Origin: Bacteroidales bacterium | GTDB lineage: Bacteria; Bacteroidota; Bacteroidia; Bacteroidales; Bacteroidaceae | DNA length: 5,321 nucleotides | Direction: 5' to 3' | Assembly: GCA_030523385.1 (NCBI GenBank) | Contig: JAUNIV010000197.1 | Span: 1 to 5,321, forward strand | In this document: in pieces, positions 1 to 5,224 of the stretch | Layout of the letters: each line of letters starts with the position of its first letter | How positions within the stretch are numbered: position 1 is the first letter of the stretch | Program-made: the position numbers and the translations under genes | The notes under the pieces: model-generated | Told to the model about the DNA's origin: nothing | Database searches by the model: none | What the model saw: the letters and a program-made list of their open reading frames with translations, nothing else

Positions 1-42
1 GATTTTTCTTTCGTTTTGCGTCGTTTATATCAGGATTTTACG

Positions 43-50
43 TACCTTTG
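43..50 (+). promoter_or_regulatory. Candidate Bacteroides-type promoter (-7 box) for the 193-aa gene/yeiH/tatAC operon
   Basis: TACCTTTG matches the Bacteroides sigma-ABfr -7 consensus TAnnTTTG exactly and is followed by CACC, a common context. The only upstream TTTG (15-18) lies 24 bases away instead of the usual 19-21, so the -33 element is weak. Transcription would start near base 57, leaving a leader of about 200 bases before the ATG at 257. A single 8-base match can occur by chance; its intergenic position raises the odds. Confidence 0.45.
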
Positions 51-63
51 CACCATTCGATAT

Positions 64-80
64 TTCTCTTATGAAGAGAA
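64..80. repeat. Perfect 7-bp inverted repeat (stem-loop) near the predicted transcript 5' end
   Basis: TTCTCTT (64-70) and AAGAGAA (74-80) are exact reverse complements around the 3-base spacer ATG. If transcription starts near 57 from the -7 box at 43-50, this hairpin would sit almost at the 5' end of the leader RNA. It could shield the mRNA end or be a protein-binding dyad. No T-run follows, so it is not an intrinsic terminator. Confidence 0.4.
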
Positions 81-169
81 TTAGTACGATTCTTTCTTTA
101 TCCCATTGTAAGGACGGATTACATTCATCTACACATCTTCTGGTGAAAATAATACAAAAAGGCAGACAA

Positions 170-183
170 ACCTGTTTACAGGT
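170..183. promoter_or_regulatory. 14-base dyad, possible operator in the leader
   Basis: ACCTGT (170-175) and ACAGGT (178-183) are perfect reverse complements separated by TT. The dyad ends 12 bases before TATCTTAG (196-203), which is one mismatch from the -7 consensus TAnnTTTG, so it would cover the -33 region of a possible second promoter near the gene. This arrangement suits an operator or activator site. No regulator is visible in the window and the assignment is inference. Confidence 0.3.
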
Positions 184-256
184 GAATGATATTTACTATC
201 TTAGCGGCAAATTTTATGGAACATAGTTGAGAATAACAATAAAGAAGAGAAGAAAC

Positions 257-838
257 ATGTCGAATGAAATAAAATTTGCAGAAACAGTGATTTTGGTCGA
301 TGCTGCTTACTTGGATAGAGTGGCGGGCGATTTGGCTACGCACTTTGGCGAAGTGATAGGGCGCAAACTGCCTAAAGCAGATTTACCCGTATTGTTGGAG
401 TGCCTGTCATTGGATGCAGGAATACCGTTGGGTGGAAATGCCATACAAGTCTTGTTTGTGTATGACGAAGAGAGCAGGCGGATGGATGCCTTTACCCCTT
501 CGGACTTGGAGAAGGAACTGAATGATGTGGCTTTCAAGAGCCAGTTGGGCGAATTTGCGCTGAATGCCTTTGAACCTTCAGACATGGCTACGCGGGAGGA
601 TTTGTTCTTGGAATCGGTTAAACTGGTGGCCGATGCAGCCGAAGTGCGTCGCCTGATTGTGGTTCCGGCTGAAGAAGAGTATGGCGACAAGTTGCCCGGT
701 ATCTTGAACAAGGCCGAAGGGAAAGAAAGTATAACCGTGTTTGGCATGAATCCCCTGTCGGCAGAAATATCCTATCGGTGGGAGATGCTGGGCTTCGGCA
801 TTCTGCAAGCCTTGGGCATCAAGGCAGACGAGGTGTGA
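257..838 (+). CDS. Uncharacterised 193-residue protein, possible degenerate NYN/PIN-like fold
   Basis: I do not firmly recognise this protein; it may belong to a Bacteroidales family of unknown function (DUF6621 is an unverified recollection). It is soluble, with no signal peptide or membrane segment, and acidic. The pattern looks alpha/beta: a first strand TVILVD (10-15), a helix-rich stretch, a second strand IQVLFVYD (63-70), an acidic helical stretch (about 80-128), a strand RRLIVV (131-136) and a strand SITVFGM (158-164). That order resembles NYN/PIN-like nucleases, with D15 and D70 at plausible acidic sites. Where active members carry an SGDxD-like motif it has PAEEEYGD (137-144), so activity is doubtful. 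The ATG at 257 was chosen because a purine-rich stretch (AAAGAAGAGAAGAAAC) precedes it; an in-frame TTG at 227 would add ten residues. It lies 39 bases upstream of yeiH and probably heads the operon. Confidence 0.85.
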   Translation: MSNEIKFAETVILVDAAYLDRVAGDLATHFGEVIGRKLPKADLPVLLECLSLDAGIPLGGNAIQVLFVYDEESRRMDAFTPSDLEKELNDVAFKSQLGEFALNAFEPSDMATREDLFLESVKLVADAAEVRRLIVVPAEEEYGDKLPGILNKAEGKESITVFGMNPLSAEISYRWEMLGFGILQALGIKADEV

Positions 839-877
839 TCATTATTTTTCTAACATTAATAAATAGAGATAATAAAT

Positions 878-1864
878 ATGAGTTTGATGACAATGTTGCA
901 GCAACGCAACAAAACTATTTATGTAGGCGTGCTTACGGTACTTGCCGTTTGCTTGCTCATGGATTATGTACCGGTGCTTTCCGTTATGTCCCATTGGGTG
1001 ACTCCTCCCGTGGCTCTGTTTTTAGGATTGGCTTTTGCCCTGACTTGCGGACAGGCTTATCCGAAGTTCAATAAGAAAGTGTCTAAATATCTTTTGCAAT
1101 ACTCTGTGGTGGGATTGGGATTCGGCATGAATCTCCATGCTTCATTGGCTTCGGGCAAAGAAGGTATGGAATTTACCATTATCTCCGTGGTGGGCACTAT
1201 GCTGGTAGGTATGTTCATAGGGCGTAAGTTATTACACGTGGGACGTGATACTTCCTATCTGATCAGTTCGGGTACTGCTATTTGCGGTGGTAGTGCCATT
1301 GCTGCCGTAGGGCCTGTGCTTAAAGCGAAGGATAGCGAAATGTCTGTGGCTTTGGCCACCATCTTTGTGTTGAATGCCATTGCCCTGTTCATTTTCCCTG
1401 TCATGGGGCATGCCTTGGGATTGGATCAGCAACAGTTTGGTACATGGGCAGCGATTGCCATCCATGACACCAGTTCGGTGGTTGGTGCGGGAGCCGCATA
1501 CGGTGAAGAAGCATTGAAGGTGGCTACTACCATCAAGCTGACCCGTGCACTTTGGATCATTCCTTTGGCATTGGTTACTTCCGTAATCTTTAAGGGAAGC
1601 GGCAAGAAAATCACTATTCCTTGGTTCATTCTTTTCTTTATTGTGGCCATTGTGCTGAATACATACGCGCTGGATGGTGTGCCGCAGTTGGGTGCGTTTG
1701 TGTCGGGGTTGGCTCGTAAGGGACTTATCATCACCATGTTCTTTATTGGTGCATCGCTTTCGCGGGATGTGCTGAAGCAGGTGGGGTTGAAACCCATGTT
1801 TTTGGGCGTTGCGCTTTGGGTAGTAATCAGCGTGAGCTCACTGGCTTATATACTTTGGGGATAA
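878..1864 (+). CDS. YeiH/UPF0324 family membrane protein (putative sulfate exporter family)
   Basis: A polytopic inner-membrane protein of 328 residues, close to the roughly 350 of E. coli YeiH. Around ten hydrophobic segments are visible, for example about 14-30, 41-57, 99-115, 157-175, 224-240, 246-262 and 306-326. Family hallmarks are SSGTAICGGSAIAA (130-143), followed by a predicted re-entrant or helical stretch, then AIHDTSSVVGAGAAYG (194-209) and TTIKLTRALWIIP (217-229). The family (PF03601) is annotated as putative sulfate exporter, but the substrate is poorly established. The start ATGAGTTTG follows an A/T-rich 39-base gap without a clear Shine-Dalgarno, normal for this phylum. TATTTTTC (843-850) is one base off a -7 box, so a weak internal promoter is possible. 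tatA starts 21 bases downstream on the same strand, so co-transcription is likely. Membership is secure; the transported substrate is not. Confidence 0.92.
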   Translation: MSLMTMLQQRNKTIYVGVLTVLAVCLLMDYVPVLSVMSHWVTPPVALFLGLAFALTCGQAYPKFNKKVSKYLLQYSVVGLGFGMNLHASLASGKEGMEFTIISVVGTMLVGMFIGRKLLHVGRDTSYLISSGTAICGGSAIAAVGPVLKAKDSEMSVALATIFVLNAIALFIFPVMGHALGLDQQQFGTWAAIAIHDTSSVVGAGAAYGEEALKVATTIKLTRALWIIPLALVTSVIFKGSGKKITIPWFILFFIVAIVLNTYALDGVPQLGAFVSGLARKGLIITMFFIGASLSRDVLKQVGLKPMFLGVALWVVISVSSLAYILWG

Positions 1865-1885
1865 ATAATAAAAACAGATAGAAAA

Positions 1886-2083
1886 ATGGTAGCTACATTA
1901 TTATTTTTAGGATTGGGTATGCAAGAAGTGCTTTTTATCGCACTGATTGTGCTTCTGTTCTTTGGTGGCAAGAAGATACCCGAACTGATGAAGGGATTGG
2001 GAAAAGGAGTGAGAAGTTTCAAGGACGGCATGAACGGACTGGAAGACGAGGAAGACGACAAGAAAGAAACAAAGAAAGACTGA
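1886..2083 (+). CDS. tatA: Twin-arginine translocase subunit TatA (TatA/E family)
   Basis: A pore-forming, membrane-associated subunit of the Tat pathway, which exports folded proteins. The 65 residues show the classic plan: a short N-terminus, a single transmembrane helix (about 14-26), a FG hinge at F26-G27, an amphipathic helix starting KKIPELMKGLGKGVRSFKDG (29-48), and a charged tail with an acidic patch (EDEEDD, 53-58) followed by lysines. E14 lies 13 residues before the hinge glycine, the place of Q8 in E. coli TatA and E8 in TatB. No tatB is present, so this is probably a two-component TatAC system in which TatA also does the TatB job. The start at 1886 gives an N-terminal MVATLLFLGLG stretch; ATG at 1919 (M12) is a possible shorter start. 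The gene ends 3 bases before tatC. Confidence 0.95.
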   Translation: MVATLLFLGLGMQEVLFIALIVLLFFGGKKIPELMKGLGKGVRSFKDGMNGLEDEEDDKKETKKD

Positions 2084-2086
2084 CGC

Positions 2087-2884
2087 ATGAAGCAAGGACA
2101 ACGGGAAGAGACTCTGACGTTTTGGGAACATGTGGAGGAATTGCGTCATGTATTGTTTCGCGTATCGGTGGCAGTGGTGGCGCTGATGGTGGTATGTTTT
2201 TTCTTCAAGGATGAACTGTTTGCCATTGTGTTGGCTCCTAAGGAAGCCGATTTTGTCATATACCGTTTTTTCTGCCGGTTGGCAGATGTGCTGTCCATGC
2301 CTTCGCTTTGCCCTGAAATGTTTCATGTGAAGATTATCAATACGCAACTGGCAGCACAGTTCGTCATGCACATGCGTGTTTCTTTTTCGGGTGGTATCCT
2401 GCTGGCTTCTCCTTATATCATTTACCAGTTGTTTCGTTTTGTGTCTCCGGCCTTGTATGAGAACGAAAAGAAGTATTCTGTAAGAATAATAGGGTGGGGG
2501 TACGTGTTGTTTATGATGGGGGTGTTGCTCAACTATTTCCTGATATTTCCGCTTACGTTTCGTTTTCTGGCCACCTATCAGGTGAGTGCGGAGGTAGAGA
2601 ACACCATTACGTTAGCTTCGTATATGGACACCTTGCTGATGATGACACTCATGATGGGGATTGTGTTCGAGATACCCGTCTTGTGCTGGCTTTTCGCAAG
2701 GATGGGCTTTTTGACGGCTGACTTTATGAAGCGTTACCGGCGCCATGCTGTTGTGATTATACTCATAGTGGGTGCCATCATCACTCCCACGTCGGATATC
2801 TTCACGTTGTTGATGGTTTCCGTGCCTATGTATTTGCTTTATGAGGTGAGTATATGGATTGTGGGCAGGGTGCGTGTGGCATAA
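2087..2884 (+). CDS. tatC: Twin-arginine translocase core subunit TatC
   Basis: The six-helix receptor core of the Tat translocase, which binds twin-arginine signal peptides. Visible conserved parts: cytoplasmic N-terminus TFWEHVEELR (11-20), with E18 and R20 matching E. coli E15 and R17; FVSPALYENE (118-127), with E127 matching E103; FEIP (194-197), with E195 matching the intramembrane E170; TPTSD (233-237); and PMYLLYE (247-253). Membrane segments lie near 22-40, 97-117, 132-153, 180-204, 221-234 and 239-259. At 265 residues it is slightly longer than E. coli TatC (258), because the first periplasmic loop (about 51-96) is expanded by roughly 25 residues and carries C63 and C75. It starts 3 bases after tatA, implying tight translational coupling, and ends 16 bases before a terminator stem, so it is the last gene of the operon. 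Confidence 0.97.
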   Translation: MKQGQREETLTFWEHVEELRHVLFRVSVAVVALMVVCFFFKDELFAIVLAPKEADFVIYRFFCRLADVLSMPSLCPEMFHVKIINTQLAAQFVMHMRVSFSGGILLASPYIIYQLFRFVSPALYENEKKYSVRIIGWGYVLFMMGVLLNYFLIFPLTFRFLATYQVSAEVENTITLASYMDTLLMMTLMMGIVFEIPVLCWLFARMGFLTADFMKRYRRHAVVIILIVGAIITPTSDIFTLLMVSVPMYLLYEVSIWIVGRVRVA

Positions 2885-2900
2885 TAATATAAAGAAGAAA

Positions 2901-2933
2901 GGGAACGATGTGCATCATCGTTCCCCTTTTTTT
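2901..2933. terminator. Intrinsic terminator between convergent tatC and rng
   Basis: GGGAACGATG (2901-2910) pairs perfectly with CATCGTTCCC (2916-2925) around the 5-base loop TGCAT. On the plus strand the stem is followed, after one C, by seven T (2927-2933), a textbook terminator for the tat operon. On the minus strand the same stem is followed by TTTCTTCTTTATATTATT, a weaker U-rich tail, so it can also end rng transcripts. The gap between the two stop codons is only 55 bases and contains no other signal. Confidence 0.9.
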
Positions 2934-2939
2934 CTTCAC

Positions 2940-4514
2940 TTACTTGATTTCGATTTCTTCCTTCATGTCTATTTCCTCTCCGTGCGTATCGGTGAACCGA
3001 TATTGCAGGAAAGCTAAGCTCTGATCAGGAATGACCTTGATACCGAAACCGTAATTCATCTGCCACTTGCGCTTGAGGGACAGGAATCCCTGATTGACGT
3101 AGGCGGCAATGTACGGATGGATGTAGAGCGTAAATTTCTTTATCTTCAATTTATTGACCAGGTAATCTATCTTGTTCTCCAGCGTATCTGTAAATAGGAT
3201 GGACGGCTTGATACTGCCTTTCCCAAAACAGGTAGGGCAGGTTTCGGTTGTATTGACATCCATGGCCGGGCGCACGCGCTGGCGGGTAATCTGCATCAGT
3301 CCGAACTTGCTCAGAGGCAGAATATTGTGTTTGGCCCTGTCCTTTTGCATGTTCTGACACATACGTTCGTACAGCTTCTGTCGGTTTTCTGCCAAACCCA
3401 TGTCAATGAAATCTACCACGATGATGCCGCCCATGTCTCGTAAGCGCAACTGTCTTGCCAGTTCGTCGGCGGCTCCTAAGTTTACGTCCAATGCGTTGGC
3501 CTCTTGTCCGTTGGCCGATTTGGAGCGGTTGCCGCTGTTTACGTCCACCACATGCAGGGCTTCCGTGTGCTCTATAATAAGGTAGGCACCGCTTTTGTAG
3601 GAGATGGTTTTCCCGAAAGAGGACTTGATTTGCTTGGTAATACCGAAGTTGTCGAATATAGGAAGTTTCCCTTTGTACATTTTCACGATGTCTGCCCGTT
3701 CGGGGGCAATCAGAGTCACGTAGTCCTTTATTTCATGGAACACGGCTTCGTCGTTTACATAGATGTTTTCATACGAAGGATTGAACAAATCGCGCAGCAT
3801 TCCCACTGTCCGGCTGGTCTCTTCGTACACCAATGTCGGCAGTTTGGTCGCTTTCTGTACTTTGGTAATGCTATCTTCCCAATGTTTCAGCAAGACTTTA
3901 AGCTCTCCGTCGAGTTCGGCCACCCTTTTGCCTTCCGCTACGGTGCGTACTATCACGCCGAAGTTTTTCGGCTTGATGCTTTGCAATAACTGTTTCAGGC
4001 GGGCGCGTTCTTCGCTCGACTTAATTTTTGAAGAAACGGATACCTTATCATTAAAAGGGATAAGCACGAGGTAGCGTCCGGCAAAGGATAGCTCGCACGT
4101 GAGTCTGGGTCCCTTGGTAGAGATAGGTTCCTTTACTATTTGCACTATGACTTCCTGTCCTTGCTGGAGGGTCGTAGATACCGTGCCTTCCTTCTCTATA
4201 TCGGGCAGCATAGTGGCTTTTGAAATGGGATAAAGTTTTTTGCGGTCGCTTAAAACTTGCTTCAGATACTTCTGGTAGGAGTGGAATTGTGGTCCCAGGT
4301 CTAAATAATGAAGAAAAGCGTCTTTTTCAAAGCCTACATCCACGAAACAGGCATTGAGACCGGGCATCAGTTTCTTTACCTTTGCCAAATACATATTTCC
4401 CACGTTGAAAGAGGCACTTCGTCCTTCTTTCTGAAATTCCACCAATGCCTTGTCTTCTGTCAGTGCGATGGATATTTCCTTGGGTTGTACGTCTATTATT
4501 AATTCGCTTGTCAC
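2940..4514 (-). CDS. rng: Ribonuclease E/G family endoribonuclease (RNase G-like)
   Basis: A single-strand-specific endoribonuclease acting in rRNA maturation and mRNA decay. Numbering from GTG at 4514 (524 residues): S1-like RNA-binding start GNMYLAKVKKLMPGLNACFVDVG (39-61) and continuation QEVIVQIVKEPISTKGPRLT (120-139); 5'-sensor/RNase H-like region (about 140-290); DNase I-like catalytic part with VVDVNSGNR (322-330) and IIVVDFIDM (364-372), giving metal ligands D324 and D368 with N326; and zinc-link CPTC (426-429) for dimer pairing. No long disordered degradosome scaffold follows, so it is RNase G-like. The N-terminus VTSELIIDVQPKE lines up with E. coli RNase G MTAELLVNVTPSE, supporting GTG 4514; in-frame ATGs at 4550 and 4577 add 12 or 21 residues, mostly A-rich codons. 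It converges on tatC and lies 123 bases after the small basic-peptide gene, probably in one operon with it and HU. Confidence 0.95.
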   Translation of the reverse strand: MTSELIIDVQPKEISIALTEDKALVEFQKEGRSASFNVGNMYLAKVKKLMPGLNACFVDVGFEKDAFLHYLDLGPQFHSYQKYLKQVLSDRKKLYPISKATMLPDIEKEGTVSTTLQQGQEVIVQIVKEPISTKGPRLTCELSFAGRYLVLIPFNDKVSVSSKIKSSEERARLKQLLQSIKPKNFGVIVRTVAEGKRVAELDGELKVLLKHWEDSITKVQKATKLPTLVYEETSRTVGMLRDLFNPSYENIYVNDEAVFHEIKDYVTLIAPERADIVKMYKGKLPIFDNFGITKQIKSSFGKTISYKSGAYLIIEHTEALHVVDVNSGNRSKSANGQEANALDVNLGAADELARQLRLRDMGGIIVVDFIDMGLAENRQKLYERMCQNMQKDRAKHNILPLSKFGLMQITRQRVRPAMDVNTTETCPTCFGKGSIKPSILFTDTLENKIDYLVNKLKIKKFTLYIHPYIAAYVNQGFLSLKRKWQMNYGFGIKVIPDQSLAFLQYRFTDTHGEEIDMKEEIEIK

Positions 4515-4620
4515 TGTTTGTTTGCTTAATTTTATTTCTACTTTTCTCATTAAACAAAGAACAAACCCGAAAGTCATTTGTTTTTCTGCTTTGCAAGGTT
4601 TGTTCTTTATTCGTTGTCAC

Positions 4621-4660
4621 ACAGACAATACTAAAAGTTACTTTTTGCTTTTATGTCTGT
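4621..4660. repeat. Interrupted stem-loop across the end of the 30-codon gene and the rng leader
   Basis: ACAGACA (4621-4627) pairs with TGTCTGT (4654-4660) and TAAAAG (4632-4637) pairs with CTTTTA (4648-4653). This makes a 13-bp stem with a 4-base one-sided bulge (4628-4631) and a 10-base loop. On the minus-strand RNA it covers the last codons and the stop of the small basic gene and enters the rng leader. No U-run follows in that direction, so it is not a terminator. It could be a processing or regulatory structure upstream of rng, or partly a by-product of the coding sequence. Confidence 0.35.
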
Positions 4661-4730
4661 TCTTTCTTAGTCTTTTTTTACGCTTGTGAGTAGACATTTT
4701 ATGTCTTTTTTTCTTCTTTCCGCTTGGCAT
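4638..4730 (-). CDS. 30-residue highly basic protein, AURKAIP1/COX24 (mS38-like) family, probably ribosome-associated
   Basis: A complete ATG-to-TAA reading frame of 31 codons. The product starts MPSGKKKKRHKMSTHKRKK, has 12 Lys, 5 Arg and 3 His in 30 residues, and contains KMSTHKRKKRLRKNRHK (11-27). This matches my recollection of the short Bacteroidota proteins annotated as AURKAIP1/COX24 domain proteins, whose family consensus is close to MPSGKKRKRHK followed by THKRKKR and KNRHK. The eukaryotic relative AURKAIP1/Cox24 is mitochondrial small-subunit ribosomal protein mS38. Its size and charge suit an rRNA-binding peptide; ribosome binding here is inferred. No Shine-Dalgarno is visible, and the surrounding bases are A-rich in the minus-strand sense. 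It lies 38 bases after HU and 123 bases before rng, so co-transcription is likely. Similar-length reading frames on the opposite strand are meaningless T-rich shadows. Confidence 0.85.
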   Translation of the reverse strand: MPSGKKKKRHKMSTHKRKKRLRKNRHKSKK

Positions 4731-4768
4731 AGCTTCAAAATTTTATGGGTTAATACTATTTTTATTTA

Positions 4769-5044
4769 TTATTTCTTCACTGATATTGTAAATGTCTTGG
4801 CCGGTTTGAATGCCGGAATGTTGTGCTCAGGAATGATAATCGTCGTATTTTTGGAGATATTACGCGCTGTTTTCTGAGCTCTCTTCTTTACGATAAAACT
4901 TCCAAAACCACGCAGGTACACATTCTCTTCTTTAGATAAAGAATCCTTTACTGTGTCCATGAAAGCTTCCAGTGTGGTAAGCACCGATTGCTTGTCAATA
5001 CCGGTATTTTTCGCAATTTCGTTTACGATGTCTGCTTTAGTCAT
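4769..5044 (-). CDS. HU/IHF family nucleoid DNA-binding protein
   Basis: A 91-residue protein of normal HU length, starting MTKADIVNEIAKNTGI. It has the N-terminal two-helix dimerisation part (about 3-38), the signature YLRGFGSFIVKKRAQKTAR (43-61) of the beta-sheet saddle and arm, and the returning arm PEHNIPAFKPAKTF (72-85) before the C-terminal helix stub. HU dimers bend and compact DNA without strong sequence preference. The tip of the arm reads RNISKN (61-66), so I63 replaces the proline that intercalates between base pairs in classical HU and IHF; to my knowledge this is common in Bacteroidota. It is transcribed from a perfect -7 box at 5092-5099 with a leader of about 40 bases that is A/T-rich and lacks a Shine-Dalgarno. 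It is first in a likely operon with the 30-codon gene and rng. The exact paralogue name cannot be set from sequence. Confidence 0.96.
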   Translation of the reverse strand: MTKADIVNEIAKNTGIDKQSVLTTLEAFMDTVKDSLSKEENVYLRGFGSFIVKKRAQKTARNISKNTTIIIPEHNIPAFKPAKTFTISVKK

Positions 5045-5091
5045 TTCGCTAAATAATTATTGTTATACTTAGAACTTAATTTTTTGGACTG

Positions 5092-5123
5092 CAAATATAT
5101 AGCTTTTCTCCCTCTTAAAGAAA
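5092..5123 (-). promoter_or_regulatory. Promoter for HU (and probably the small basic gene and rng)
   Basis: Read on the minus strand, TATATTTG (5099-5092) matches the Bacteroides -7 consensus TAnnTTTG exactly. A TTTC (5123-5120), three of four bases of the -33 element TTTG, lies 20 bases upstream, within the normal spacing of 19-21. Transcription would begin near 5084, giving a leader of about 40 bases before the HU ATG. No comparable promoter is visible between HU and rng, where only one-mismatch boxes such as TAGTATTG (4633-4626) and TAACTTTT (4640-4633) occur. Confidence 0.65.
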
Positions 5124-5175
5124 TATATTCGGGATAAATTTCTCAAAAAAAGCGTCTTATTTCATTTTCTTGCCT

Positions 5176-5183
5176 TATTTTTG
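5176..5183 (+). promoter_or_regulatory. Promoter -7 box for mutY
   Basis: TATTTTTG matches TAnnTTTG exactly. No convincing TTTG lies 19-21 bases upstream, so the -33 part is unclear. The start would fall near 5190, about 35 bases before the mutY ATG. A perfect 6-bp hairpin, AGGCAT (5192-5197) with ATGCCT (5203-5208) around CCGAT, would form at the very 5' end of this transcript. Confidence 0.5.
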
Positions 5184-5224
5184 CCGAAAAAAGGCATCCG
5201 ATATGCCTGTATGGAAGAACATTT

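Noticed and set aside
1..84. Possible C-terminal tail of an upstream plus-strand gene (open frames from the left edge ending at 72-74 or 82-84).
   Set aside because: Too short to recognise, and the -7 box at 43-50 argues for intergenic DNA.
71..226. Plus-strand 51-codon open frame starting at the ATG within the hairpin; the frame is open from base 2 to the TAG at 224.
   Set aside because: No recognisable protein, no ribosome-binding context, AT-rich codons unlike the neighbouring genes, and it lies behind a good promoter box in what looks like a leader. It could be a leader peptide but nothing in the sequence supports that.
307..747. 146-codon minus-strand frame opposite the 193-aa gene.
   Set aside because: Ser/Asn/Lys-rich shadow product, no start context, and the plus-strand gene fits the operon.
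809..825. Inverted repeat GCCTT...AAGGC at the end of the 193-aa gene, considered as a terminator.
   Set aside because: Only 5 bp, inside the coding sequence and without an adjacent T-run; the downstream genes appear co-transcribed.
1907..2371. 154-codon minus-strand frame across tatA and the start of tatC.
   Set aside because: His/Gln/Phe-rich antisense product overlapping two secure genes.
2885..2939. A small gene or mobile-element end between tatC and rng.
   Set aside because: The inverted repeat here has stem, loop and T-run geometry of a terminator; no direct repeats or coding frame accompany it.
3504..3989. 161-codon plus-strand frame inside rng.
   Set aside because: It is the antisense shadow of a strongly conserved RNase; the product has no family features.
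4445..4693. Hydrophobic plus-strand reading frames of about 80 codons opposite the HU-rng gap.
   Set aside because: They are antisense to the A/K/R-rich rng start and basic peptide gene; runs of Phe, Leu and Cys come from T-rich complement sequence.
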